In this document: piece by piece, positions 27,352-35,139 of the stretch
How positions within the stretch are numbered: the stretch's first letter is position 1
Layout: each line of letters begins with the position of its first letter
Assembly (NCBI GenBank): GCA_002482965.1
Contig: DLGZ01000065.1
Coordinates: 172,165 to 236,164, forward strand
Reading direction: 5' to 3'
DNA length: 64,000 bases
Source of the DNA: Verrucomicrobiaceae bacterium UBA7681
GTDB lineage: Bacteria; Verrucomicrobiota; Verrucomicrobiia; Verrucomicrobiales; Verrucomicrobiaceae
Notes under the pieces: model-generated
The model's input: only the letters and a program-made list of their open reading frames with translations
Databases searched by the model: none
What the model was told of the DNA's origin: nothing
Position numbers and translations under genes: made by a program

Positions 27352-27405
27352 GGCGGTGTGCTTTGAAGGCTTGCTTGTCAGATACGTTTGTCGGGGATTG
27401 AATGG

Positions 27406-29022
27406 CTACGCAGTCCACCAATGGCCCTCACCAGCCAGCAAGTGTTCTGCCTCAGTCGGCCCCCAACTTCCAGGCGCATAGACCGGTAGATGCTCACTCG
27501 GCAGGCTGGCCCAGGTGTTCAGAATAGGGTCGGCTACTTTCCACGCGGCCTCCACCATGTCGGCACGATGGAACAGCGTCGGGTCGCCCGTAAGGCAATC
27601 ATAGAGCAGCTTTTCGTAGCCGGTGGTGGGTGCGATTTTGCCAAATTGAGCATAGTCAAAGTCGAGCGTCACGGCACGCGTTCGAATGGTTGGCCCCGGC
27701 GTCTTTGCGCGCATTTGAAGGGTGATGCCTTCCTCGGGCTGAATGTGCATGATGAGCAAGTTGGGGCCGAGCGGGGAGCATTCCGTGCCGCCAAACAGCG
27801 AGAGCGGCGGACTCTTGAAATGGACGATGATCTCGGTGACGCGGCGGGCGAGTCGCTTGCCGGTGCGCAAATAGAACGGCACGCCTGCCCAGCGCCAGTT
27901 GTCCACCCACAGCTTGGCTGCGGCAAAGGTTTCCACCGTTGACTCTGGCGACACGCCCGGTTCCTCGCGATAGCCCACGATGGGCTTCCCGTTGATCTGG
28001 CCCATCCCATACTGGCCGCGAACGGTGTCGCGTTTCACATCTTCTGGCTTGGGAATACGAATGGCTTCGAGCAGCTTGGCCTTCTCATTGCGCACGGCTT
28101 CGCCTGACAGAGAGGCTGGCGGCTCCATCGTGATGAGCGCGAGCATCATCAGCATGTGGGTCTGCATCATGTCCCGAAATGCACCTGCGGTTTCATAGAA
28201 GGCAGCACGGCCTTCAATCCCTATCGCTTCCGCCGCCGTGATTTCCACATGATCAATGAACGTGCGGTTCCAGACTGGCTCGATCATGCTGTTGCCGAGT
28301 CGGAACACGAGAAGATTCTGCGCCGTCTCTTTGCCAAGGTAATGGTCAATGCGGAAGATCTGCGATTCGGCCAATGCCGACGCGAGAGTGACGTTCAATT
28401 CGCGTGCGGAGGCCAGGTCATGTCCGAACGGTTTCTCGATCACCAGCCGTCGCCAAACCGGCGGCGTCTCCTTCAACAAACCGTTCACATGGAGATGTTG
28501 GGCGATGGATTCAAAGGAAGCGGGCGGCACCGAGAGATATAACAACGCATTGCTGCCAGTGTGATGCTTTGCGTCCGACTCAACCAGCATGGCGTTTAGC
28601 TTTTGATAGGTTGCAGGATCGGTGTAGGCACCACGGCAGTAGCGCAGCCGTGGCTCGAAATCATTCCACAGAGCCGGTTCCACTTTCTGCGTGGCAAACT
28701 CGGAGACTGCCTCCCGCATCTGCCGCCGAAAGTCTTCGTCCGACCACTCTCTGCGTCCCACACCGATGATGGCAAAATCTTCGCCTAGCAAGCCACTGGA
28801 GACGAGGTTGCACAGGGAAGGCAGGAGCTTCCGTTTCGTCAGATCGCCAGAGGCTCCAAAGATGACGATGGCACATGCCCCGGCACGCTGCGAAACAGCC
28901 GAAGCATTTTGAAATTGCTGGAGGCATTCATTACCGCAAAAATAGAACATCTGCCCGTCACGCTCGGCATGGAGCGCGTTCTCTGAATTGACGGTCATGC
29001 CGCATATGGGATCCCGGGTCAT
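27406..29022 (-). CDS. zwf: YHS domain fused to glucose-6-phosphate dehydrogenase
   Basis: A 538-residue protein from MTRDPICGM (29022), six bases after the stop of the cytochrome gene, so clearly in the same operon. Residues about 1-38 are a YHS metal-binding domain (DPICGMTVN, FYFCGNECLQQF). From about 48 a full glucose-6-phosphate dehydrogenase follows: NADP-binding IFGASGDLTKRKLLPSL, the substrate and catalytic-His motif RIDHYLGKE, and the conserved end YAPGSWGPTEAEHLL. Zwf oxidises glucose-6-phosphate to 6-phosphogluconolactone, making NADPH. No pgl or gnd gene is near. The fusion and its place in a copper operon suggest NADPH supply tied to metal sensing or redox; that is inference. Confidence 0.92.
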   Translation of the reverse strand: MTRDPICGMTVNSENALHAERDGQMFYFCGNECLQQFQNASAVSQRAGACAIVIFGASGDLTKRKLLPSLCNLVSSGLLGEDFAIIGVGRREWSDEDFRRQMREAVSEFATQKVEPALWNDFEPRLRYCRGAYTDPATYQKLNAMLVESDAKHHTGSNALLYLSVPPASFESIAQHLHVNGLLKETPPVWRRLVIEKPFGHDLASARELNVTLASALAESQIFRIDHYLGKETAQNLLVFRLGNSMIEPVWNRTFIDHVEITAAEAIGIEGRAAFYETAGAFRDMMQTHMLMMLALITMEPPASLSGEAVRNEKAKLLEAIRIPKPEDVKRDTVRGQYGMGQINGKPIVGYREEPGVSPESTVETFAAAKLWVDNWRWAGVPFYLRTGKRLARRVTEIIVHFKSPPLSLFGGTECSPLGPNLLIMHIQPEEGITLQMRAKTPGPTIRTRAVTLDFDYAQFGKIAPTTGYEKLLYDCLTGDPTLFHRADMVEAAWKVADPILNTWASLPSEHLPVYAPGSWGPTEAEHLLAGEGHWWTA

Positions 29023-29027
29023 GGTCG

Positions 29028-29822
29028 TTAGTCGTGCTTGTGGAAGCCGGCACCTTTGATGTCTTTCCACGAGGTGGTTTGATGGCAGAGGTAACATTGA
29101 TTGACTTGCGCATGTTCCTGGCCAGCCACCTTTGACATCATTTCGAAGCACATCATCATGTAATGGTTAGGTGGAGCTTGGTGACACTGGGCGCATGACT
29201 GCGAGGCGGCTGAAGGATGACGGAACTCCGAGATCGTCCATTTTGTCGTACCATGGCATTGGGCGCAGTCGTTGCCGAACAGGCCTAGGTGTCGGTCTTT
29301 GGTCTGGTGGCATGTCGCGCAATTGAGCTGCGACTCGGCGTGTTGAAGTTGCGGTGAGGTGTCGGGCTGCTTCATCCAAGCAACGAGTGCGGCGAGATCC
29401 GGGTCGTGAGTTGTGGCGGATTTCTGCGCTTGCCTCAAGCCGAGGTGTGCGAGAGCGGCGTGATCCATTTTTGTCGTTCTGGGGATGCGGCCCTGATGTT
29501 CAAGATGGCAGACGGCGCACTCGCTGATCTCACCATGGAAGGCGCTCGGCTGGCGTTGCAGGACGGTTTCATTGTCGGCGTGACAGACGATGCAGTTCTG
29601 CGCTTCGACACCCTTCACGGGCGTGTGACACGCAGCGCAATTATTAGCGAGAAAGGCGTGTGGCTGCGACAGTTCGCCTGGGAGGACCATGTGCTGCCAT
29701 GAAGCGGGTGAGAGTGCCGAGTTCACCGTCTTCTCCCGATGGCTGGAGGAGAAGGCAAGGAAGGCGAGCACCAGCAGAACGAAGGTGATGGCCGCATAGA
29801 GGAGTGCTTTTTTCAGTGTCAT
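29028..29822 (-). CDS. Membrane-anchored or exported seven-haem cytochrome c
   Basis: A 264-residue protein starting at MTLKKALLYAAITF (29822), overlapping the upstream stop as ATGA. A single hydrophobic segment (LLYAAITFVLLVLAFLAF) serves as signal or anchor. Seven CxxCH haem sites follow: CAACH, CIVCH, CAVCH, CATCH, CAQCH, CAQCH, CYLCH. Spacing resembles cytochrome c7/c3-type and NapC/NrfH-linked electron-transfer proteins rather than a catalytic reductase; extra His residues could be distal ligands. It should work in the periplasm as an electron wire. It is cotranscribed with a di-haem membrane cytochrome and a flavin/iron-sulphur reductase, which could be its electron donors. Confidence 0.9.
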   Translation of the reverse strand: MTLKKALLYAAITFVLLVLAFLAFSSSHREKTVNSALSPASWQHMVLPGELSQPHAFLANNCAACHTPVKGVEAQNCIVCHADNETVLQRQPSAFHGEISECAVCHLEHQGRIPRTTKMDHAALAHLGLRQAQKSATTHDPDLAALVAWMKQPDTSPQLQHAESQLNCATCHQTKDRHLGLFGNDCAQCHGTTKWTISEFRHPSAASQSCAQCHQAPPNHYMMMCFEMMSKVAGQEHAQVNQCYLCHQTTSWKDIKGAGFHKHD

Positions 29823-30565
29823 GAGAACCACCTCAAGCCGAAATGAATCCCTGCCCAGATGTGCAGTCCGAGCAGCACATAGAAGAGCAGGGAGAGGACG
29901 ATGTGAAGCTTCAGCGCGAGGCTGAACCAGCGTTTGAACAGCTCGTGCGTGCGCACCGCATACTCCAGGTCCGCCACAGCTTCGGCGGTGCGGGTGACTT
30001 CGCCAGTTGGGCCACCGGGTGAGAGATCAATTCCTATGTTCGCCATCGCAGCCATGAGGAAGGGAGCCTGCGGTGGTCCACTCTGTTCCGGGGGGAGATT
30101 CTCCAGCACGCCCCACGAATGGTCGAGATCGCCACGGGCGGTCTGGAGCAGGAGCAGTTTATCTTTGATCTCATGGCCGACATAGGTGAGCAAATAGCGC
30201 ACCGCATACCCGCTCACGACGACAAGCAGCATCACCGCCGTCAGCGTGATGCCCAGCCAGCTTTCATACTTGTGGCCGGTGTGGATGATCGCGAGCACAG
30301 GGCCGAAGATGCCCGCATAAACGTGGATGATCATCAGCGTCTCCATCGACACATGTTTGGTGACGCGGGTGTTGATCGCGGGGATGCGCTTGACGATGGG
30401 ATAGCCGAGCGGAAACAGCATGAGCACCGCCCCCGCGATGCCAAACACCGCGCCCATGCCACTGCCCGCAAAGCGTGGCGAGCTATGCACGAGAAACCCA
30501 AGCCAGCCCAGCACAAGGAGGCTGAGGATGCCGGTGATGACGATGCGTTCGCGTGCTTTCATCAT
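29819..30565 (-). CDS. Di-haem b-type membrane cytochrome (NOX/ferric-reductase-like, without flavin domain)
   Basis: A 248-residue protein, start at 30565 (MMKARERIVI), one base after the reductase gene's stop. About five membrane helices. Two helices each carry a His pair exactly 14 residues apart: H81/H95 (MIIHVYAGIFGPVLAIIHTG) and H221/H235 (LKLHIVLSLLFYVLLGLH). Two such pairs in separate helices are the classic ligands of the two stacked haems in NADPH oxidases and ferric reductases. The usual C-terminal FAD/NAD domain is absent and is likely supplied by the adjacent reductase. It would pass electrons from the cytosol across the membrane to the seven-haem cytochrome. Haem assignment is inferred from spacing. 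Confidence 0.8.
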   Translation of the reverse strand: MMKARERIVITGILSLLVLGWLGFLVHSSPRFAGSGMGAVFGIAGAVLMLFPLGYPIVKRIPAINTRVTKHVSMETLMIIHVYAGIFGPVLAIIHTGHKYESWLGITLTAVMLLVVVSGYAVRYLLTYVGHEIKDKLLLLQTARGDLDHSWGVLENLPPEQSGPPQAPFLMAAMANIGIDLSPGGPTGEVTRTAEAVADLEYAVRTHELFKRWFSLALKLHIVLSLLFYVLLGLHIWAGIHFGLRWFS

Positions 30566-30566
30566 G

Positions 30567-31652
30567 TTAAGCCTCCACGCTGATGTCGCCTTTCGGGATG
30601 GCTTGGCAGGCGAGAATGATGCCGTTGGTCTTGTCGTCGGCGTCGAGTGAGTCATCGACCGCCATCGTGACCTCGCCAGAAGTCATCTTCACCTTGCACA
30701 CGCCGCAGGTGCCGACGCGGCAGGAGAATTGGATGTCGATGCTGAGTTCTTCGGCGAGGTCGAGCACGGTCTGTCCGTCGTGAATCTTGGCCGACTTGTT
30801 GTTCTTTGAAAACGTGACGAGAGCGCCTGTGGCGGCGGCGCTTGGTTTGGCGGTGGTGCCGGGGGCGGCAGGACTGGGCTTGGGAGTGCCGAAGGCTTCG
30901 GTCTTGAGTTGATCTGGAGGCACGCCCATTTCGGTGAGAAGCGCTTTCGTCGCATCCATCATCGGGATCGGGCCGCAGAGGTGGATGCGCCGCGAAGTCA
31001 GTTCGGGAACGGATTGAGCGAGTAATTCCGCCGTGAGATGTCCGTGCGGACCTTGCCAGTCCGTCCCTTGCGAACGGGTCATAGTGATGATGACGTGTAA
31101 CTTGGGGTTTTGGCGCTCCAGCGCGGCGATGGTATCCTTCAAAATATAGTCAGCCGGGGTGCGGCACACATAGATGAAGAAGATGTCGCCAGCCCATGAC
31201 TGCTCCGTGAGATAACAACTGATGCTCACCATCGGCGTGATGCCCACACCACCGGAGATAAGGACGATGCTGTCCGCCTCGGTGCCATCAAAGGTGAATT
31301 TGCCGACCGGGCCACCCGCTTCGATGGTGTCGCCGACCTTGAGCAGGTCAACAATGTGGCGTGAAACCGCGCCGCGTGGCTCGCGCCGCACGGTGAGATC
31401 AATGTGCTCGCGCTGGTTTGGCGAGGATGAAATAGAGTAGGACCGGTTCATTCGAGCGCCGCCAATCCAGAACGCAAGGTTGAGGAACTGACCCGGCACA
31501 AAGGTGAAAGGGAGGCCGCGCTCGCCGGAAGCAGGCAGGAGCCGAAACGTTTTCACACTCGGCGTTTCCTTGATGATGCTCCCCACGCGAAGCTGCCCGC
31601 GCCAATTAGCAGTCAAAAGTGGCGGGTTTTTTTCTGGGGGCAGCTCGTTCAC
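30567..31652 (-). CDS. FAD/NAD(P)H oxidoreductase with C-terminal 2Fe-2S ferredoxin domain
   Basis: A 361-residue FNR-type electron-transfer protein. FAD-binding domain: RSYSISSSPNQ and the VRREPRGAVS loop; NAD(P)-binding domain: LISGGVGITPMVSI and HLCGPIPMMDA; then an Ala/Pro linker (about 245-275) and a plant-type ferredoxin domain with CRVGTCGVCK...ILACQ as the 2Fe-2S ligands. This layout occurs in phthalate dioxygenase reductase-like and NqrF-like proteins and in HCP reductases. No signal peptide, so cytosolic face. Stop-start spacing places it directly before the di-haem cytochrome gene; together they would rebuild a NOX-type chain. It starts in an ATGA overlap with the upstream gene. 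Confidence 0.9.
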   Translation of the reverse strand: MNELPPEKNPPLLTANWRGQLRVGSIIKETPSVKTFRLLPASGERGLPFTFVPGQFLNLAFWIGGARMNRSYSISSSPNQREHIDLTVRREPRGAVSRHIVDLLKVGDTIEAGGPVGKFTFDGTEADSIVLISGGVGITPMVSISCYLTEQSWAGDIFFIYVCRTPADYILKDTIAALERQNPKLHVIITMTRSQGTDWQGPHGHLTAELLAQSVPELTSRRIHLCGPIPMMDATKALLTEMGVPPDQLKTEAFGTPKPSPAAPGTTAKPSAAATGALVTFSKNNKSAKIHDGQTVLDLAEELSIDIQFSCRVGTCGVCKVKMTSGEVTMAVDDSLDADDKTNGIILACQAIPKGDISVEA

Positions 31653-32443
31653 GGTGCAGCAGAAGTGGCGGGTTTGCCTCCAGCAAGCTCCGGTGCCGAC
31701 CCAGGCGGTGGCGATCCCTTGTCGGCCTCGATCCGGCCAAAGAGGGCCGCCGCGCGGCGCATCTTGAAGAAATACATGGCGACCATCGCCAGAGCGAAGG
31801 CGACGAGCAGCACCATCGTGAAGAGGTGAAAGATCGTTATGCCCGATCCCTGATGCGTAGCTGACGCGGCATTGGGCGCGAGGTTCATTTCCTTCTTAAA
31901 CCATGCGAGAGCGACGGAGCGCGGAGCGACGCCTTCCGCCAGAGCACGGCGCGCCGCGATGCCGCTCTCAAGTTGCGCCGCACCTTCGCGGAGGGTCGTC
32001 ATGGCTTCGTGCATCGCCGCATAATCGCCAGTCTGAGTGCCTGCGTTGAGCGTGTCGAGTGCCTGTCCCATCAAGACCGTGCCCGTGTGCATCCGCTCGC
32101 CAGCCTGGGACTCGACTTGCTTGCGCTGCTCAGGCGAAAGTTCCGGAAGCGCCATGAGCGAAGGATATAGTTCCTGTGTCTTCGCGCCACCCATCATCCC
32201 TTTCATCATCTCGCCCATGCCTTCCATCATGCCGCCCATGCCACCGGGCGTTGGAGTTCCTCCACCCACGGCGGGCATGGCTCCTCCTGCCGGGGCAGCG
32301 CCGCCGCGATGATGGCTCGCGTGTTCTTCGGGCGTTTGCGAGTGCAGGCCCAACGCACAGAACAACCCGATCAACAGAAAGGGCACGCCTGAAGATGAGG
32401 CGCTGATACGATTACAAAGTGGTTTGGTTTCGGTATTGTCCAT
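31649..32443 (-). CDS. Exported Met/Gly-rich protein with C-terminal membrane anchor
   Basis: About 264 residues from MDNTETKPLCNR (32443), where an upstream frame is not protein-like. A signal segment (VPFLLIGLFCALGLHSQ) precedes a His/Gly/Met-rich zone (about 45-95: HASHHRGG, GGMGGMMEGMGEMMKGMM). A helical domain (about 100-190) with the LSPEQRKQVESQAGERM pattern recalls metal-responsive LTxxQ/CnrX-like helices. A C-terminal membrane helix follows (IFHLFTMVLLVAFALAMVAMYFF), then a short basic tail. Met-x(2)-Met clusters suit Cu(I) or Ag(I) binding. No family name recognised. Coupled by ATGA to the reductase gene. Confidence 0.75.
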   Translation of the reverse strand: MDNTETKPLCNRISASSSGVPFLLIGLFCALGLHSQTPEEHASHHRGGAAPAGGAMPAVGGGTPTPGGMGGMMEGMGEMMKGMMGGAKTQELYPSLMALPELSPEQRKQVESQAGERMHTGTVLMGQALDTLNAGTQTGDYAAMHEAMTTLREGAAQLESGIAARRALAEGVAPRSVALAWFKKEMNLAPNAASATHQGSGITIFHLFTMVLLVAFALAMVAMYFFKMRRAAALFGRIEADKGSPPPGSAPELAGGKPATSAAP

Positions 32444-32480
32444 ATCGCGTTCGTCTTGCAGTTCATGGTTCCGAATTCTT

Positions 32481-32903
32481 TCAGTGTGCCGTTGGGATCG
32501 CCGCTGCTGCCTCCTGCATGATTTTAACAATCGCGGCCTCCACTTTCTGGGCCACGCCTGCCAACTGCGGTGTATTGAACATCGCCAGCAGGGTGGTTGG
32601 CTTCAACGTGGCAAGGATGGTCTTGCCGCCCTCCTCGTAGATGGAGATCCGGCATGGCAGCGCGGTGGAGATGCTCATGTTTTCATCGAGCACCTTCTTT
32701 GCCTGTTGCGGCTGACAGACTTCGAAGATCACGCATTCATGCGCGAACACGATGCCATTCTTCCACATGGACTCTTTGAGATCGTGAATGTGCATGACGC
32801 CAAAGTGATTGGCTTCAACTGCAGTTTGCAAAGCCGCCGCCGTTTCGCGCACGGTTTTGTCGGTGGTCACGGTGATGAGCATGAGTTTGTTTTTCCTGCT
32901 CAC
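32481..32903 (-). CDS. DUF302 protein (TT1751-like)
   Basis: A 140-residue protein matching the DUF302 fold: TVRETAAALQTAVEANHFGVM, then ESMWKNGIVFAHECVIFEVCQP and the ISIYEEGGKTILATLKP strands. DUF302 proteins often sit beside copper and other metal genes and electron-transfer genes; their function is not established. The Cys in EVCQP is a typical conserved position. The start at 32903 overlaps the Met-rich gene's stop as ATGA; an internal Met8 (32882) is an alternative. No signal peptide. Confidence 0.88.
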   Translation of the reverse strand: MSRKNKLMLITVTTDKTVRETAAALQTAVEANHFGVMHIHDLKESMWKNGIVFAHECVIFEVCQPQQAKKVLDENMSISTALPCRISIYEEGGKTILATLKPTTLLAMFNTPQLAGVAQKVEAAIVKIMQEAAAAIPTAH

Positions 32904-34009
32904 ATGTCTTTCATGGGGGCCGCAGCGGGAGCGGCGGGTGCAGGCGGCGCGAAACCAGTGAGGCTTTGGCGCTGCGGGTCAGTGAGGAGCTTGCTGGCTT
33001 CGCCCACGGCGCGGATGAAGGCGAAGCGCTCGTTGGCGGTGAGCTTGCTTATTTCTGCGAGCTTCGCCTCGATCTTCATGGCGTCCGGCTGATCGGCAGC
33101 AGTGAGCATCCATAATTCCTGCTCGGCTTGTTCTTTAGCGCGATCCGCCGTGCTCTTGGCGAGTAGTGCTTGTTCCTTGGCTTTGTTGAGCCCGGCCTGC
33201 TGTTCAGTGGTGAGCGCGATGTGTTGCGTGTGATCGAGGAAGAAGCCCGTCGCGCCGAGATGATAGAGGTGCGATGCGCCGGGGAAACCGGGCAGCGCCG
33301 ACTGCGGCATGGCTCCCGGTGCTGCGCCGCCCATTCCACCCATGCCCATCATTCCGGCCATCTCCATCTTGTCCATGGTCATCATCCCCATGCCACCGCC
33401 GCTCATCGGGGCTGCGGGTGCTGCGGCTGGCATTGCGCCACCGCCGCCCATCTTCATCATGTCCATGTCCATCATGCCCATGCCACCGCCAGCAGGCATC
33501 GGCGCTGCCGCTGGCATGGCACCACCGCCCATGGGCATCATTTTGTCCATCATGCCCATCATTTTGTCCATCATCCCCATCATTCCGCCCATCTTCATCA
33601 TGTCCATGCCCATGGCCATGCCGCCACCGCCCATGGCCGCTGCTGGTGCGGGAGGCATTGCGCCGCCGCCCATACCCGCCATCGCTGGACCCGCGCCGCT
33701 CGGAGGTCCACCCATGCCCGGCATGCCACCAGCGGTGGTCTGTTGCGGGGCATTCTTTGCGAGCGCGGCTTCGAGTTGAGCGACCTTTGCCTGCATCTGT
33801 GCAAGCTGCTGGGTGAGTGCGGGATCGCCCTTGGCCGCATCAGGCACTGGCGCGGCTGGCATCGTGCCTGCGGCGACGTGAGCTGCGTGTGTCGCGGGAC
33901 CAACTTTCGGAGTCTGCGCTGGCAAGTTGCTGGCGCAGATCAATGCGAGGCAACTTCCCACGAAGACAGTGGCGCAAAGCGAGCGCGAGCAATGAGGATA
34001 GGATTTCAT
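32900..34009 (-). CDS. Exported Met-rich metal-binding protein with LTxxQ-like C-terminal domain
   Basis: A 369-residue protein. Signal peptide at residues 1-32 (ends LICASNLPAQT); a short coiled coil (ALTQQLAQMQAKVAQLEAAL); then a long Met/Gly zone (about 95-245) with many M-x(1,2)-M clusters such as MDMMKMGGMMGMMDKMMGMM, broken by Ala/Pro spacers; finally a helical domain (about 255-350) with HIALTTEQQAGLNKAKEQAL and LTANERFAFIRAVGEASKLL, similar in style to Spy/CpxP/CnrX-type LTxxQ helices. The Met zone would bind Cu(I) or Ag(I). Periplasmic sink or chaperone is the best guess. The plus-strand complement of this zone gives long false His-rich frames. Confidence 0.8.
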   Translation of the reverse strand: MKSYPHCSRSLCATVFVGSCLALICASNLPAQTPKVGPATHAAHVAAGTMPAAPVPDAAKGDPALTQQLAQMQAKVAQLEAALAKNAPQQTTAGGMPGMGGPPSGAGPAMAGMGGGAMPPAPAAAMGGGGMAMGMDMMKMGGMMGMMDKMMGMMDKMMPMGGGAMPAAAPMPAGGGMGMMDMDMMKMGGGGAMPAAAPAAPMSGGGMGMMTMDKMEMAGMMGMGGMGGAAPGAMPQSALPGFPGASHLYHLGATGFFLDHTQHIALTTEQQAGLNKAKEQALLAKSTADRAKEQAEQELWMLTAADQPDAMKIEAKLAEISKLTANERFAFIRAVGEASKLLTDPQRQSLTGFAPPAPAAPAAAPMKDM

Positions 34010-34126
34010 GGTCCGAGACTTTGAAGGTGTGTTCTGCGAATTGACGAGCTGATCAGCGCTTGATCGAAGTGCTCGTTCCGCACTGCGCAGGCCGCAGCGC
34101 TGCGCAGTGCATGGGAGAACTGCATT

Positions 34127-34342
34127 TTATCGAGACGCAGCCAGATACTTCTTCGGCGCTTCCTTCTTGTCGCAGCAGGATGCGCATTTATCGTGGCCGC
34201 ACTTGGGGCAGCAGTCGCCGCCCTGCTTGCAGCAGGCACCACAGTCTTTGGTGGCCTTCATCTTCTTGTGCGTGTCCTGTGCGACCACGGGAAAGGCAAC
34301 GAATGCCAGTGCGAGGAGCGCGAGCTTCAGTGTCGTTTTCAT
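34127..34342 (-). CDS. Small exported Cys-rich protein
   Basis: A 71-residue protein with a clean signal peptide (MKTTLKLALLALAFVAFPVVAQ). The mature part, about 49 residues, holds eight Cys in the pattern CGACC, DCCPKC and CASCC with lysines between, like a metallothionein or a zinc-ribbon cluster. It probably chelates soft metals in the periplasm. No known family name. The spacing to its neighbours (118 bases upstream, 77 downstream) suggests its own promoter. Confidence 0.8.
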   Translation of the reverse strand: MKTTLKLALLALAFVAFPVVAQDTHKKMKATKDCGACCKQGGDCCPKCGHDKCASCCDKKEAPKKYLAASR

Positions 34343-34418
34343 GATCGTTGCTTTTGTTAGGTTTCTGTTTTCACGAACGAAATGTTCGCAAATTCATGAG
34401 GTCGCAAGGCATGCCATC

Positions 34419-34703
34419 TCAACGGCGTCCAGGCATGTTTGCATCGGGCATCGGGTGGTTCTCCTTGGGGCCGACTCCCATGTTGTGCGATCCACTCGCA
34501 GAATTGTGGAGGGGGCTCGCATGACTGGAGCCTCTGCGGGGCATGTTTGCATCGGGCATCGGGTGGTTCTCCTTGGGGCCTACTCCCATGTTGTGCCAGC
34601 CGCCCGTAGAGTTGTGGTGGGGACTCTCACAACTGGCGAGGGTGAAGCTTAACAGGAGGGCGGCGCTCAGTGCGGTCAGGGAGGTTGTCAGTGTTCTTTT
34701 CAT
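34419..34703 (-). CDS. Lipoprotein with two identical His/Met repeats
   Basis: A 94-residue lipoprotein started at MKRTLTTSLTALSAALLL (34703), with lipobox LASC. The mature protein is almost only two copies of HNMGVGPKENHPMPDANMP separated by a Ser/His-rich spacer. His and Met in each copy could bind copper or silver. The DNA of the two copies is 56/57 identical (34432-34488 and 34540-34596), which shows a recent duplication or active homogenisation. Function otherwise unknown. Confidence 0.78.
   Translation of the reverse strand: MKRTLTTSLTALSAALLLSFTLASCESPHHNSTGGWHNMGVGPKENHPMPDANMPRRGSSHASPLHNSASGSHNMGVGPKENHPMPDANMPGRR
34432..34596. repeat. Two 57-bp direct repeats inside the lipoprotein gene
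   Basis: Copies at 34432-34488 and 34540-34596 differ at one base only; period 108 bases. They encode the repeated HNMGVGPKENHP block. Confidence 0.9.
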
Positions 34704-34824
34704 GGTGTTAGGATGTTGGATTTTGTTTGTTATTTGTGATGAAGCCGCGTTGGCGGGTTTCCCCGCAAGCTGCACGGCGACGCGGCTGGGGACCATGGGG
34801 TATACCCGCCATGGCCCCTCAGGG

Positions 34825-35139
34825 TTAGTGGCTGCTGCAGTGCTTCATGGCACCACCGCAGGTCTTGCAGGTGTGTTCGGTGAAGGAGCCGTTCTTGACC
34901 CAGGCGACCAACTTGTTTTCACAATCCGGGCAGGTCATGTGGCTGGCGGACTTGAGGGTGGTGTAGCCCTTGCCGCCGGCTCCCGCAGCTGTGGAGGGAG
35001 CCATGAACGAGACGGTGCCGCATTTGCTGCACGTGACCGCGCTGGTGGGCATGGATGAGGCCGGTGCCTGGCAGGAGGTGAGGAGTCCGGCAACGGCGAG
35101 GCTGCTGATCAGCAGGAGTGTTTTCATCGATGTTTTCAT
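34825..35139 (-). CDS. Small lipoprotein with three CxxC pairs
   Basis: A 104-residue lipoprotein (MKTSMKTLLLISSLAVAGLL then TSC lipobox). The mature part has CSKC, CPDC and CKTC knuckles plus a final Cys and His pair (MKHCSSH), as in zinc-ribbon or rubredoxin-like metal sites. It likely binds metal at the outer side of a membrane. Its start overlaps the upstream gene's stop as ATGA; Met5 is an alternative start. Confidence 0.78.
   Translation of the reverse strand: MKTSMKTLLLISSLAVAGLLTSCQAPASSMPTSAVTCSKCGTVSFMAPSTAAGAGGKGYTTLKSASHMTCPDCENKLVAWVKNGSFTEHTCKTCGGAMKHCSSH

Noticed and set aside
33170..34024. Long His-rich plus-strand frames opposite the Met-rich gene
   Set aside because: Met codons (ATG) read as CAT on the other strand give His, so these frames are the mirror of the Met/Gly zone. 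The minus-strand frame has a signal peptide and good domain structure.
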